A stretch of 64,000 bases of DNA, from positions 1,109,974-1,173,973 of the forward strand of contig NZ_JAASQU010000001.1 of NCBI RefSeq assembly GCF_011762005.1, read 5' to 3'. The notes beneath the pieces were generated by a model that saw only the letters and a program-made list of their open reading frames with translations, was not told where the DNA came from and did no database searches. Below are positions 1-7,189 of the stretch, piece by piece. Position 1 is the stretch's first letter. Every line of letters starts with the position of its first letter. Source of the stretch: Qipengyuania flava. GTDB lineage: Bacteria > Pseudomonadota > Alphaproteobacteria > Sphingomonadales > Sphingomonadaceae. The translations under genes were made by a program, and so were the position numbers.

Positions 1-99
1 CATCGGGGCCGAGCGCTTCTGCACGAATTTGTTGATGCGTTCGTAATAGGCGCGGGTCGAGATCCAGCTCAGACCCCCGATAATGCCAAGCTTGCGCAA
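1..99 (-). CDS. Aspartate/glutamate racemase family protein, N-terminus only
   Basis: Only the first 33 codons lie in the window; the gene runs off the left edge. The reading begins at a TTG at 99-97, preceded by an AAAAGGGACGG ribosome-binding region. It gives MRKLGIIGGLSW followed by YYERIN. The KLGIIGG-x-SW and YYxxIN pattern is the start of the Asp/Glu racemase family, cofactor-independent enzymes that use two cysteines. The catalytic residues lie outside the window, so the substrate cannot be judged. The family call is fairly safe; the TTG start is inferred from family length and the ribosome-binding site. Confidence 0.7.
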   Translation of the reverse strand, partial: MRKLGIIGGLSWISTRAYYERINKFVQKRSAPM

Positions 100-175
100 G
101 CTGCCGTCCCTTTTGTCACCCTGATGGTCGCGAGATCGCGGTTATCCCGCGTATCAGGGGCTTACAACGGGCGGG

Positions 176-1156
176 TTACGCCCCGGTTCCGCCATCCTCC
201 GGATTGCCTGCGAGCGGAAGGCTTGCCAGCCATGCTCGCAGGTCGGCGGCACTGCGCTGCGGCGCTTCTTCCATCGGCAAATGGCCTATACCGGGGTAGT
301 TCGCCAGCGTCGAATTGGGCAGATTGTCCATGTACCAGCCTGCCGCCTCGTACGGGATCAGGCGGTCCTCCTCGCCCCACATCACCAGCGTGGGTACGGT
401 CATCGCAGCGACCCTTTCGGCGGTGAAGCTCGACCGCGGGGTGGAGAACCGCTGGCGCGTGGCGTCGCGATTGCCGGGATAGCGCGCCAGTTCCCAATAG
501 CGATCGACCGACTCACCGGTAACGATGTCCTGGTTGGACACGCTCTGGGTCAGGCTACGCTCGACCAGCGAACGCGGTAGCAACTGGCTCATTACCGAGC
601 CTACCCCGGGCATCGCGGCCAGCCTGAACGCGATGTTGCCCTCGGCCTCGCGCTCGATCGGCGCGCCGCTCGCATCGACCAAGACAAGCCCGTCGAGCCT
701 TTCGGGATTGGCCAGCGCGTAACCCATTGCAATCGCACCGCCCATCGAATTGCCTGCGAGCACGAAGCGCTCCACGCCCAGCGCAGCGGTTACCGCGTCG
801 ATATCCGCACCGAAGGCGGTCAGCGTGTAATCGCCATCGCCCGCAGGGCCGGTCAGCCCGTGCCCCCGCTGGTCGAAGCGTACCACGCGATAGTCATCGC
901 TCAGCGCATCGACCCAGGGCTGCCATGTATGGAGATCGGCATTCGAACCGTGCAGCAGCACGATGACCGGTGCGTCGCGCGGGCCTTCGTCGCGCAGGTG
1001 GACCAGCCGGCCATCGCCGATTTCGACCATTTGCGACGGTGCGCTGCCGTACTTTGCCTGCATTTCCGCCGGATCGGTATCGGGGACGCGAAAGATGAAG
1101 AAGGTCGCGACGAGTGCGACCGCGACTATGCCGATCAACCGCAAGAACCATTTCAC
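176..1156 (-). CDS. Alpha/beta hydrolase with N-terminal membrane anchor
   Basis: This 326-residue protein has an uncleaved-looking hydrophobic segment at residues 4-22, then an alpha/beta-hydrolase fold. Visible landmarks are the HG oxyanion motif (LLHGSN, about 68-73), nucleophile elbow GNSMGG with Ser137, probable acid Asp264 (WGEEDRLIP) and His292 (GIGHLPMEE). The catalytic triad is therefore intact. The start is GTG at 1156, overlapping the stop of the upstream cytochrome gene as GTGA, which points to translational coupling. The substrate is unknown. The position downstream of a cytochrome and a beta-helix protein suggests an envelope-associated role, but that is inference. Confidence 0.85.
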   Translation of the reverse strand: MKWFLRLIGIVAVALVATFFIFRVPDTDPAEMQAKYGSAPSQMVEIGDGRLVHLRDEGPRDAPVIVLLHGSNADLHTWQPWVDALSDDYRVVRFDQRGHGLTGPAGDGDYTLTAFGADIDAVTAALGVERFVLAGNSMGGAIAMGYALANPERLDGLVLVDASGAPIEREAEGNIAFRLAAMPGVGSVMSQLLPRSLVERSLTQSVSNQDIVTGESVDRYWELARYPGNRDATRQRFSTPRSSFTAERVAAMTVPTLVMWGEEDRLIPYEAAGWYMDNLPNSTLANYPGIGHLPMEEAPQRSAADLRAWLASLPLAGNPEDGGTGA

Positions 1157-2166
1157 GGGGCCATCTCCTCGATCCAGCGGCGCACGATTGTGAGCCCTTC
1201 CTCATCGACAGTGGCCTTGCCCAGTTCGGGCATCGCCACGCCCGGTTCGGGGCTGGCCATGCGATAGGTCAGGATCGAACTGTCGGGCGATCCTGGCACG
1301 ATGTCGAACAGATGCCCGCCCGCCCCGCGCCCGGCAGCAACCGGGCGCTTGCCGATGCCGAGCTTGTAAGGATCGCCCTGCTCCCAGCGCAGGTCGAGCC
1401 CGCTGTTGGACGCAGTGGCCCCGGGCCGGTGGCAATGGGCGCAATTGACATCGAGATAGGCCCGCGCGGCCGATGTTAGATCCACGCCCCCTCGCGCTTC
1501 CCACAGGGGCAGCGTGTCGGCGTCCTGCGGCACCGTATCGAGCCGGCCCGCAGCGACCATCTCGCCGAGCCATTCATGCGACAGATTGCGCGCCTTGGGC
1601 CCGATCGGCACCACCACGCCATCGAGCCCGTGACAATCCTTGCATTGGTTCTTGTTGGGCACGCGGTAGCTGATCGCCTCACCCTGCGGCGTCGTGACAT
1701 CGACACGTGCGCCGGCGATGGCGAGCCGCGCATCGGTCTGCTCGTCGTTCCAGAGGTAGGGCAGCGCCAACCAGCCATCGGCGCGGTGCAGCAGCACGCG
1801 TGTTTCGATCAGGCGGCGCTCGACGCCCTCGCCGAAGGCAAAGGTCTTGATGAGCGCCGCGCCCACCGGAATGTCGAGCAGGCCTTCGCCGTCGGCCCCC
1901 ATCGGCGTGCCGTCGGGCAGATAGAGGAAGCGCAGCTTGTCCGCCCCGTCCGAATAGAGCGGTGTGTTGAGCCGGTAGGGCGTGACACGCGCCGCAGGCT
2001 GCTGCGCGCGTGCATCCTCAAAAAAGCCGTAGGCGGACAGCGTGCGCGGCAATCCGGTGCCGCCGATTACCGCGTCGGTATCGCTCGCCGTCCCGGGTGC
2101 GGAGGCCGTAGCCATCGCCGCCACGGCGCTCAGCAGCGCCGCCCCGAAGATGGCGTGACGGATCAT
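1153..2166 (-). CDS. SO2930-family di-haem c-type cytochrome
   Basis: This exported protein of 337 residues starts with a signal peptide (MIRHAIFGAALLSAVAAMA, about 1-23). It carries two c-type haem attachment motifs, CKDCH at 175-179 and CAHCH at 242-246. It matches the SO2930 cytochrome family by the partner gene and by the two motifs in the C-terminal half. I chose the ATG at 2166 because it overlaps the upstream stop as ATGA and begins the signal peptide; a longer frame upstream has no such support. The electron donor and acceptor are unknown. The neighbouring beta-helix gene is the usual companion of this family. Confidence 0.85.
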   Translation of the reverse strand: MIRHAIFGAALLSAVAAMATASAPGTASDTDAVIGGTGLPRTLSAYGFFEDARAQQPAARVTPYRLNTPLYSDGADKLRFLYLPDGTPMGADGEGLLDIPVGAALIKTFAFGEGVERRLIETRVLLHRADGWLALPYLWNDEQTDARLAIAGARVDVTTPQGEAISYRVPNKNQCKDCHGLDGVVVPIGPKARNLSHEWLGEMVAAGRLDTVPQDADTLPLWEARGGVDLTSAARAYLDVNCAHCHRPGATASNSGLDLRWEQGDPYKLGIGKRPVAAGRGAGGHLFDIVPGSPDSSILTYRMASPEPGVAMPELGKATVDEEGLTIVRRWIEEMAP

Positions 2167-3374
2167 GCGCCGAGGCGCTGTTCGAGTTCTGCCGGAGCAC
2201 CGATCGCGCCGAAGTCCCAGGGCTGGCCATAGGCGGGCAGGTCGGCCGGGCTGGGTTGCGCTTCGCCAAGCGACTGGCCTTGCTGAGTCAGGTTGAGCGA
2301 CCAAGCACCGATTTCGGGCGTCGCCATCAGCGTATGGCGATCCTCGCCTGCGCCAATGCCGTCCCACAGGATCGGCGGCAGCGTGCCGCCGAATGCGGCG
2401 AGCAGCATTTCCCCGCCCTCCAGATCGGGATCGGTCGCGCCCGCATCGACATTGTTCTGCGCGATCACGACCTCGCGCGGATAGGGGTTGTAGCGATCAT
2501 CGTCGAAGGTTTCGGTATAGGCGAGCACCATGAAGGGCGCGGTGGGATTGTCGCGCACGACATTACCGCCGATCCACACTTTCTCATTGGCCATCACCAT
2601 GATGCCCGTTCCGCGCGGCACGCCCGCCACAATGTTGCCCGGCGGCGCGAAATTGGGCGTGTTGTTGGCCGCGACCAGATTGTCGCGCACGATCACATTG
2701 CCCCCATTGGTCACCGGCAGGCCGGGCAGGTCGAAGACGAGGATACCGCCAGTGTTGCGGGTGACGTAGTTGCGCTCGACGATCGCATCGCGGCTGTTCT
2801 CGATCTCGATGCCCGCGACATTGTCCGTCGCCACCGAATCGCGCACCGTGATCGCACGCGACTGGCCGACATAGATGCCCGCGTCCGACGCGCCCGACAC
2901 TTCGCAGCCGGTCACGAGGATGCCGGTGCTCTCGACCGGATAGATACCATAGGCACCGTTCGAAGCGTCGGGACCGCCAGTCCAGGTCACGCGGATCGCG
3001 GAATAGACGATATTGTCCGCCCCCTTGGATTTGACCCCGTCGCCCTTGGGGTTCTCCAGCGCGAAATCGCGCAGCGTCACGCCATCGCTGGTAACCAGCA
3101 ACCCCTCGCCCGAACCCTGCTGGCCAGTGAAGTCGAGCACGGTTCCCTCCATGCCCGCACCCCGGACGGTAACGTCGTCGACTGCGAGGCTCAGCCCGTC
3201 GGTCAGCGCATAGCGGCCTGCCGCGAGAACGATCTCGTCGCCGGGTTCGGCGAGGATCAGCGCTTCCTGCAGCGCCTCCTGCGCGTCTTCACCCGGTTCG
3301 ATCGAATGCGTGGCAGCCCACGCCGGTGCAGCGCTAGCAAGCAAGGCGGCGGCGAACGACAGTCTGATGCTCAT
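2163..3374 (-). CDS. Exported parallel beta-helix repeat protein
   Basis: This 403-residue secreted protein has a clear signal peptide ending near AWA at about 20. From about 45 to 300 it shows repeated short beta-rungs rich in N, G and V, of the type VRGAGMEGTVLDF, GILVTGCEVSG and AIVERNYVTRNTGGI. This is the right-handed beta-helix pattern of pectate-lyase-like and NosD-like proteins. It is coupled by ATGA to the di-haem cytochrome downstream, as in Shewanella-type SO2930 loci. No catalytic lyase residues could be assigned, so an enzymatic role is unproven. It heads the three-gene minus-strand set. Confidence 0.85.
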   Translation of the reverse strand: MSIRLSFAAALLASAAPAWAATHSIEPGEDAQEALQEALILAEPGDEIVLAAGRYALTDGLSLAVDDVTVRGAGMEGTVLDFTGQQGSGEGLLVTSDGVTLRDFALENPKGDGVKSKGADNIVYSAIRVTWTGGPDASNGAYGIYPVESTGILVTGCEVSGASDAGIYVGQSRAITVRDSVATDNVAGIEIENSRDAIVERNYVTRNTGGILVFDLPGLPVTNGGNVIVRDNLVAANNTPNFAPPGNIVAGVPRGTGIMVMANEKVWIGGNVVRDNPTAPFMVLAYTETFDDDRYNPYPREVVIAQNNVDAGATDPDLEGGEMLLAAFGGTLPPILWDGIGAGEDRHTLMATPEIGAWSLNLTQQGQSLGEAQPSPADLPAYGQPWDFGAIGAPAELEQRLGA

Positions 3375-3427
3375 GAGTCTCTCCCTTGCAACCCATTCTG
3401 CCGCAAGGTGTCACGAATGCAAGTGCG

Positions 3428-3772
3428 TCAGCGCCCGCTGAAAGCACAGAACGCGACAGAGCTCGCGGCGACCTCGACCACTTCGGGGTCGTCGACCCGA
3501 CGGATCCTCTCGAGCAATTCGACAACGCCCAGCGGGATGTCGGCTTCGCCCTCTTCCGCCTGCAGCCGTTCGAGCTTGCGCAACTGCGACACCGAAAGCC
3601 GCTCGGCCATACGCCCCGCAAGGCAGCCTGCCATCGGTTGCGGCAGCCCGCGCGCGACGAACTCCTCTTCCAGCCGATCCTCGACCGTGCCCTGCAACCC
3701 GCCGCCGAGCGTAGCCCAGACTATGATCCCGCCAACCAGCAACAGCGCCAGCACGATCAGCACGCGTTTCAT
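3428..3772 (-). CDS. Hypothetical single-pass membrane protein
   Basis: The protein has 114 residues. Residues 1-24 form a hydrophobic segment (signal anchor or signal peptide), followed by a charged helical domain with three cysteines (positions near 50, 107 and 110). The pattern AGCLAGRMAERLSVSQLRKL resembles small proteins common in sphingomonads without assigned function. It ends one base before the pntB stop region upstream and shares its strand, so it may be the distal gene of the transhydrogenase operon. I cannot name a function. Confidence 0.7.
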   Translation of the reverse strand: MKRVLIVLALLLVGGIIVWATLGGGLQGTVEDRLEEEFVARGLPQPMAGCLAGRMAERLSVSQLRKLERLQAEEGEADIPLGVVELLERIRRVDDPEVVEVAASSVAFCAFSGR

Positions 3773-3773
3773 G

Positions 3774-5333
3774 TCAGTCGAGCGCCTTCACGATTTCCTC
3801 GACCATCTTCTTCGCATCGGACAGCAGCATCATGGTCTGGTCCATGTAGAAGACGTCGTTGTCGACCCCGGCATAGCCCACACCGCCCATACTGCGCTTG
3901 ATGAAGAAGACCTGCTTGGCCTTGTCCACGTCGAACACGGGCATGCCGTAAATGGGGCTGGACTTGTCGGTCTTCGCCGCCGGATTCACCACATCGTTCG
4001 CGCCGATGATGAAGGCGACATCGGCCTGCGCGAACTCGGAATTGATGTCCTCCAGCTCGAAGACCTTGTCGTAGTCGACGCTCGCCTCGGCCAGAAGCAC
4101 GTTCATGTGCCCGGGCATGCGGCCCGCCACCGGATGGATGGCGAACTTCACCTCGACGCCCTTCTCTTCGAGAAGGTCAGTCATCTCGCGCAGCGCGTGC
4201 TGCGCCTGCGCCACCGCCATGCCGTAGCCGGGGATGATGATGACCTTGTCCGCCTGTTCGAGCATGAAGGCGGCATCGTCCGCACTGCCCTGCTTGTAGG
4301 GGCGCTGTTCCTTTGCCTCGCCCCCGCCTGCGCTGTCATCCGCACCGAAGCCACCCGCGATCACCGAGAGGAAGCTGCGGTTCATCGCGCGGCACATGAT
4401 GTAGCTGAGGATCGCGCCCGAGGAACCGACCAGCGCGCCGGTGATGATCATCGCCGTGTTGCCGAGCGTGAAGCCCATCGCCGCCGCGGCCCAGCCCGAA
4501 TAGGAGTTCAACATCGACACCACGACGGGCATGTCCGCCCCGCCAATGGGGATGATCAGCAGGAAGCCGATGACAAAAGCGAGCACCGTGAGCGCAATGA
4601 TCAGCGGCATGGTCTCTTCGTGTCCGCTCGCCATCGCGAACAACGCGGTCAGCACGATGATCGCGGCGAGCGTGCCGAGATTGATCACATGCCGCGCGGG
4701 CAGCAGGATAGGCGAACCGCTCATCCGCCCGGACAGCTTGGCAAAGGCGATCACCGAGCCGGAAAAGGTGATCGCGCCGATCGCGATGCCGAGGCCCATT
4801 TCGACCTTAGAGACCGCGCCGATGCTGTCGCCGACGAGCAATCCGAATGCACCCGGATTGAGATAGGCCGCCCAGCCCACCAGCACCGCGGCAAGCCCGA
4901 CCAGCGAGTGGAAAGCCGCAACCAGCTCGGGCATCGCAGTCATCGCGATCCGGCGGGCGATGAGGAAGCCGATCAATCCGCCGATCGCGATGGCGATGGC
5001 AATCTCGACGATATTGGCGATGTCGTGCGTCACCAGCGTCGTCGCCACGGCGATCAGCATGCCCGCCATGCCGAAGCGGTTGCCCGTCCGGCTGGTCGAG
5101 GGCGAGGACAGGCCGCGCAGCGCGAGGATGAAGAACACGCCCGATACGAGATACGCGAGCGCCACCCACGGGTTCACCGCTTCACCGGTCGCCGCGTGGG
5201 CGGGGGCGGTATAGCCAAACACCGTCGTTCCCGCGAAGGCGGGAATCCAGCTACGGGTGAGGGCACGAAACACGGACGTCATCTGGACCCCCGCCTGCGC
5301 GGGGGTGACGGATGTGGAGAAGAGCGAACCCAT
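3774..5333 (-). CDS. pntB: NAD(P) transhydrogenase subunit beta with repeat-derived N-terminal extension
   Basis: PntB is the membrane and NADP(H)-binding subunit of the proton-translocating transhydrogenase. Transmembrane helices begin at about residue 57 (WVALAYLVSG) and continue to about 330. The C-terminal domain III carries the NADP-binding motif IIPGYGMAVAQAQ and ends KMVEEIVKALD. The ATG at 5333 overlaps the pntAB stop as TGATG, giving 519 residues. Family members normally begin just before the first helix, so about 50 residues are extra. That extension is encoded by a paired palindromic repeat (VTPAQAGVQ and SWIPAFAGTT). Internal starts at 5282 (ATG) or 5177 (GTG) are possible alternatives. 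Confidence 0.9.
   Translation of the reverse strand: MGSLFSTSVTPAQAGVQMTSVFRALTRSWIPAFAGTTVFGYTAPAHAATGEAVNPWVALAYLVSGVFFILALRGLSSPSTSRTGNRFGMAGMLIAVATTLVTHDIANIVEIAIAIAIGGLIGFLIARRIAMTAMPELVAAFHSLVGLAAVLVGWAAYLNPGAFGLLVGDSIGAVSKVEMGLGIAIGAITFSGSVIAFAKLSGRMSGSPILLPARHVINLGTLAAIIVLTALFAMASGHEETMPLIIALTVLAFVIGFLLIIPIGGADMPVVVSMLNSYSGWAAAAMGFTLGNTAMIITGALVGSSGAILSYIMCRAMNRSFLSVIAGGFGADDSAGGGEAKEQRPYKQGSADDAAFMLEQADKVIIIPGYGMAVAQAQHALREMTDLLEEKGVEVKFAIHPVAGRMPGHMNVLLAEASVDYDKVFELEDINSEFAQADVAFIIGANDVVNPAAKTDKSSPIYGMPVFDVDKAKQVFFIKRSMGGVGYAGVDNDVFYMDQTMMLLSDAKKMVEEIVKALD
5223..5310. repeat. Paired palindromic repeat inside the pntB reading frame
   Basis: Two imperfect palindromes, one centred on CCCGCGAAGGCGGG and one on CCCCGCCTGCGCGGGG, lie in inverted orientation about 30 bases apart. 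The same arrangement recurs between other genes in this window. This copy is within the open 5' end of pntB and is read through in frame without a stop. Confidence 0.8.
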
Positions 5334-5617
5334 CACTTCTTCTCCTTCTTCTTGTACATCGCGAGCATTCGCGCCGTCACCGCGAACCCGCCGAAGATGT
5401 TGACGCTGGCAAGCACGATGCCGAGCAGCCCCAACCACTTCGCCCCCGGCACATCCGCCGCCGCCGCCGCGATCAACGCGCCGACGATGATCACCGAGGA
5501 AATCGCATTGGTCACCGCCATCAACGGCGTATGCAGCGCGGGCGTGACCGACCAGACCACGTAATAGCCGACGAAACACGCCAGCACGAAGATCGACAGG
5601 ATCGAAATGAAGTCCAT
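5333..5617 (-). CDS. pntAB: NAD(P) transhydrogenase subunit alpha, membrane part
   Basis: This 94-residue protein has three hydrophobic helices (about 4-24, 36-55 and 60-82) and a basic tail ending in KKKEKK. It corresponds to the C-terminal membrane portion of E. coli PntA, which in many alphaproteobacteria is a separate gene. It contributes helices to the proton channel together with PntB. Both junctions are TGATG: its ATG overlaps the stop of the small upstream gene, and its stop overlaps the pntB ATG. This indicates a single coupled translation unit. Confidence 0.92.
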   Translation of the reverse strand: MDFISILSIFVLACFVGYYVVWSVTPALHTPLMAVTNAISSVIIVGALIAAAAADVPGAKWLGLLGIVLASVNIFGGFAVTARMLAMYKKKEKK

Positions 5618-5748
5618 CAGATTCTTCCCTCCGCCGTCGCTTCGCCCTCATTCAAGTGTTCTCCCACCTGAAAGCCCATATTTGCGCCGACCACAAACAG
5701 CAGGATGAGAAGGATACCGATCAGGATCAACCACCCGGCCCGATTCAC
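5617..5748 (-). CDS. Small membrane protein of the transhydrogenase operon (43 residues)
   Basis: I translated this by hand. It starts GTG at 5748, runs 43 codons and ends TGA at 5619-5617. Residues 5-22 are a single hydrophobic helix (AGWLILIGILLILLFVV), followed by GANMGFQVGEH and a short acidic tail. The GTG overlaps the pntAA stop as GTGA, and the TGA overlaps the pntAB ATG as TGATG, so it fills the gap exactly. It is too short for routine gene callers. I do not recognise a family. The position and coupling suggest an accessory or assembly peptide of the transhydrogenase, but that is inference. Confidence 0.72.
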   Translation of the reverse strand: MNRAGWLILIGILLILLFVVGANMGFQVGEHLNEGEATAEGRI

Positions 5749-6872
5749 GATACGAGCCTCTCGTGCACGATCTTGCCGCCCTGCGTCAGCCGGACGGCAT
5801 CGCCGATTTCCTCGTCGAGCACGGGCTTGCCCGCCTCCTTGTCCCAGAAAGCGGAGAGGAAATTGTAGTGGTTGCGCGCGAACAGCGCGCTGGCATCAGC
5901 GGCCAGATGGCCGGCGGTGTTGCTATAGCCGACGATCTTCACGCCGTGCTTCTCCACCACCTCGTCGGGCACGGAGCCCTCGACATTGCCGCCCTGCGCG
6001 ACCGCAAGGTCGAAGATGACGCTGCCCGGTTTCATGCTGGCGATCTGCGCATCCGAGATCAAGCGCGGCGCGGGTTTGCCCGGGATCAGCGCGGTGGTGA
6101 TCACGATGTCCTGCTTGGCGATATGCCCCGATACCAGTTCGGCCTGCGCCTTCTGGTATTCCTCGGACATCTCGGTGGCATAGCCACCCGCGCCTTCGCC
6201 CTCGATCCCGGCGACATTCTCCACAAAGATCGGCTTCGCGCCAAGCGACTGGATCTGTTCCTTGGTTGCGCTGCGCACGTCGGTAGCCGAAACCTGCGCG
6301 CCCAGACGCTTGGCGGTGGCGATCGCCTGCAGACCGGCAACGCCCACCCCCATCACGAAGACCCTGGCCGCCTGAACGGTGCCCGCAGCGGTCATCATCA
6401 TCGGGAAGGCGCGGCCATAGGTGTTGGCCGCGGTCAGCACGGCCTTGTATCCCGCAAGGTTCGACTGGCTGGAGAGCACGTCCATACTCTGCGCGCGGGT
6501 GATGCGCGGCATGAACTCCATCGACAGCGCTTCGAGCCCGGCCTTGGCATAGGCCTCGACCCGTTCCCTGTCGCGAAACGGATCGAAGGTCGCCGCGACC
6601 CAGGCCCCGGGCTTCGCGCCCGCGAGCAGGGCGACGTCCGGCGCCTGAACGCCGAGGACGATGTCTGCATCCTTGATAACCGCGGCGGCCGAGCCGACTT
6701 CGGCCCCCGCTTCGCGATAGGCCTCGTCGGTGACGGCGGCACGCAGCCCCGCGCCTTGCTCCACCGCAACGACAGCACCCAGGGCAGCGAATTTCTTCGC
6801 TGTTTCGGGTGACAGCGCGACCCGGTTCTCCCCGGCTGCGCGCTCGCTCAGCACCGCGATGCGTAGCGCCAT
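5745..6872 (-). CDS. pntAA: NAD(P) transhydrogenase subunit alpha, soluble NAD(H) part
   Basis: This 375-residue soluble domain I of the transhydrogenase binds NAD(H). The N-terminal AlaDH/PNT domain begins RIAVLSERAAGENRVALSP. The Rossmann motif is GVGVAGLQAIATAKRLGA at about 173-190, followed by the acidic ribose-binding position (TDVRS). The mobile-loop region around VGYSNTAGHLAADAS is present near the C-terminus. It lies 4 bases downstream of the small oxidase-subunit-like gene and leads into the coupled small membrane gene, pntAB and pntB. The complete complex should interconvert NADH/NADP+ and NAD+/NADPH using the proton gradient. Confidence 0.95.
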   Translation of the reverse strand: MALRIAVLSERAAGENRVALSPETAKKFAALGAVVAVEQGAGLRAAVTDEAYREAGAEVGSAAAVIKDADIVLGVQAPDVALLAGAKPGAWVAATFDPFRDRERVEAYAKAGLEALSMEFMPRITRAQSMDVLSSQSNLAGYKAVLTAANTYGRAFPMMMTAAGTVQAARVFVMGVGVAGLQAIATAKRLGAQVSATDVRSATKEQIQSLGAKPIFVENVAGIEGEGAGGYATEMSEEYQKAQAELVSGHIAKQDIVITTALIPGKPAPRLISDAQIASMKPGSVIFDLAVAQGGNVEGSVPDEVVEKHGVKIVGYSNTAGHLAADASALFARNHYNFLSAFWDKEAGKPVLDEEIGDAVRLTQGGKIVHERLVS

Positions 6873-6876
6873 GCGC

Positions 6877-7002
6877 TTACTCGGCGATCAGGATGACGAC
6901 GAGCAGAGTAAGGATGGCGACCAGCGGGACCGACCATTTGAGGGCGCCGATGAACGAGCTGTAGGTTCGGTTGTGCGCCTTGTGGTCGTTGGCGGAATCC
7001 AT
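6877..7002 (-). CDS. aa3-type cytochrome c oxidase subunit IV-like small membrane protein
   Basis: This 41-residue protein has a soluble HKAHNRTYSSFIGALKW head and one C-terminal transmembrane helix (about 25-40). The layout fits the bacterial aa3 oxidase subunit IV family, small single-helix proteins seen in alphaproteobacteria. The start ATG at 7002 was preferred over an upstream in-frame start because it gives the family length. No other oxidase subunit is nearby; instead it sits 4 bases before pntAA and probably opens that operon. Confidence 0.75.
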   Translation of the reverse strand: MDSANDHKAHNRTYSSFIGALKWSVPLVAILTLLVVILIAE

Positions 7003-7117
7003 GGTGTGTGCTTCCCGTTTGGAAATTGAAGTCGCGGTCGGTCTATCGCGGAGGTGCATTGCGCTCAAGCCCCACGATCGCCGCATCCCCTGCCCGACAC
7101 GCTTAATCGGCTATTTA

Positions 7118-7133
7118 CCCTATTGGGATAGGG
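7118..7133. promoter_or_regulatory. Perfect inverted repeat upstream of the sigma-54-type regulator
   Basis: CCCTAT-TGGG-ATAGGG is a perfect 6-bp inverted repeat in the divergent gap between the pnt operon and the regulator gene. A second short one (GCACG-CTAA-CGTGC, 7139-7152) lies just downstream. Either could be an operator for one or both divergent transcripts. The role is inferred from position only. Confidence 0.35.
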
Positions 7134-7189
7134 CCTTCGCACGCTAACGTGCTTCACCTATGCGGGTCCGAGGGAGAACCAAGCAAGCC

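Noticed and set aside
2256..5564. An open frame of about 1,100 codons on the plus strand opposite the beta-helix and pnt genes
   Set aside because: It is antisense to well-supported genes with exact family motifs. Its translation is low-complexity Arg/His/Asp-rich, the usual shadow of GC-rich codon bias.
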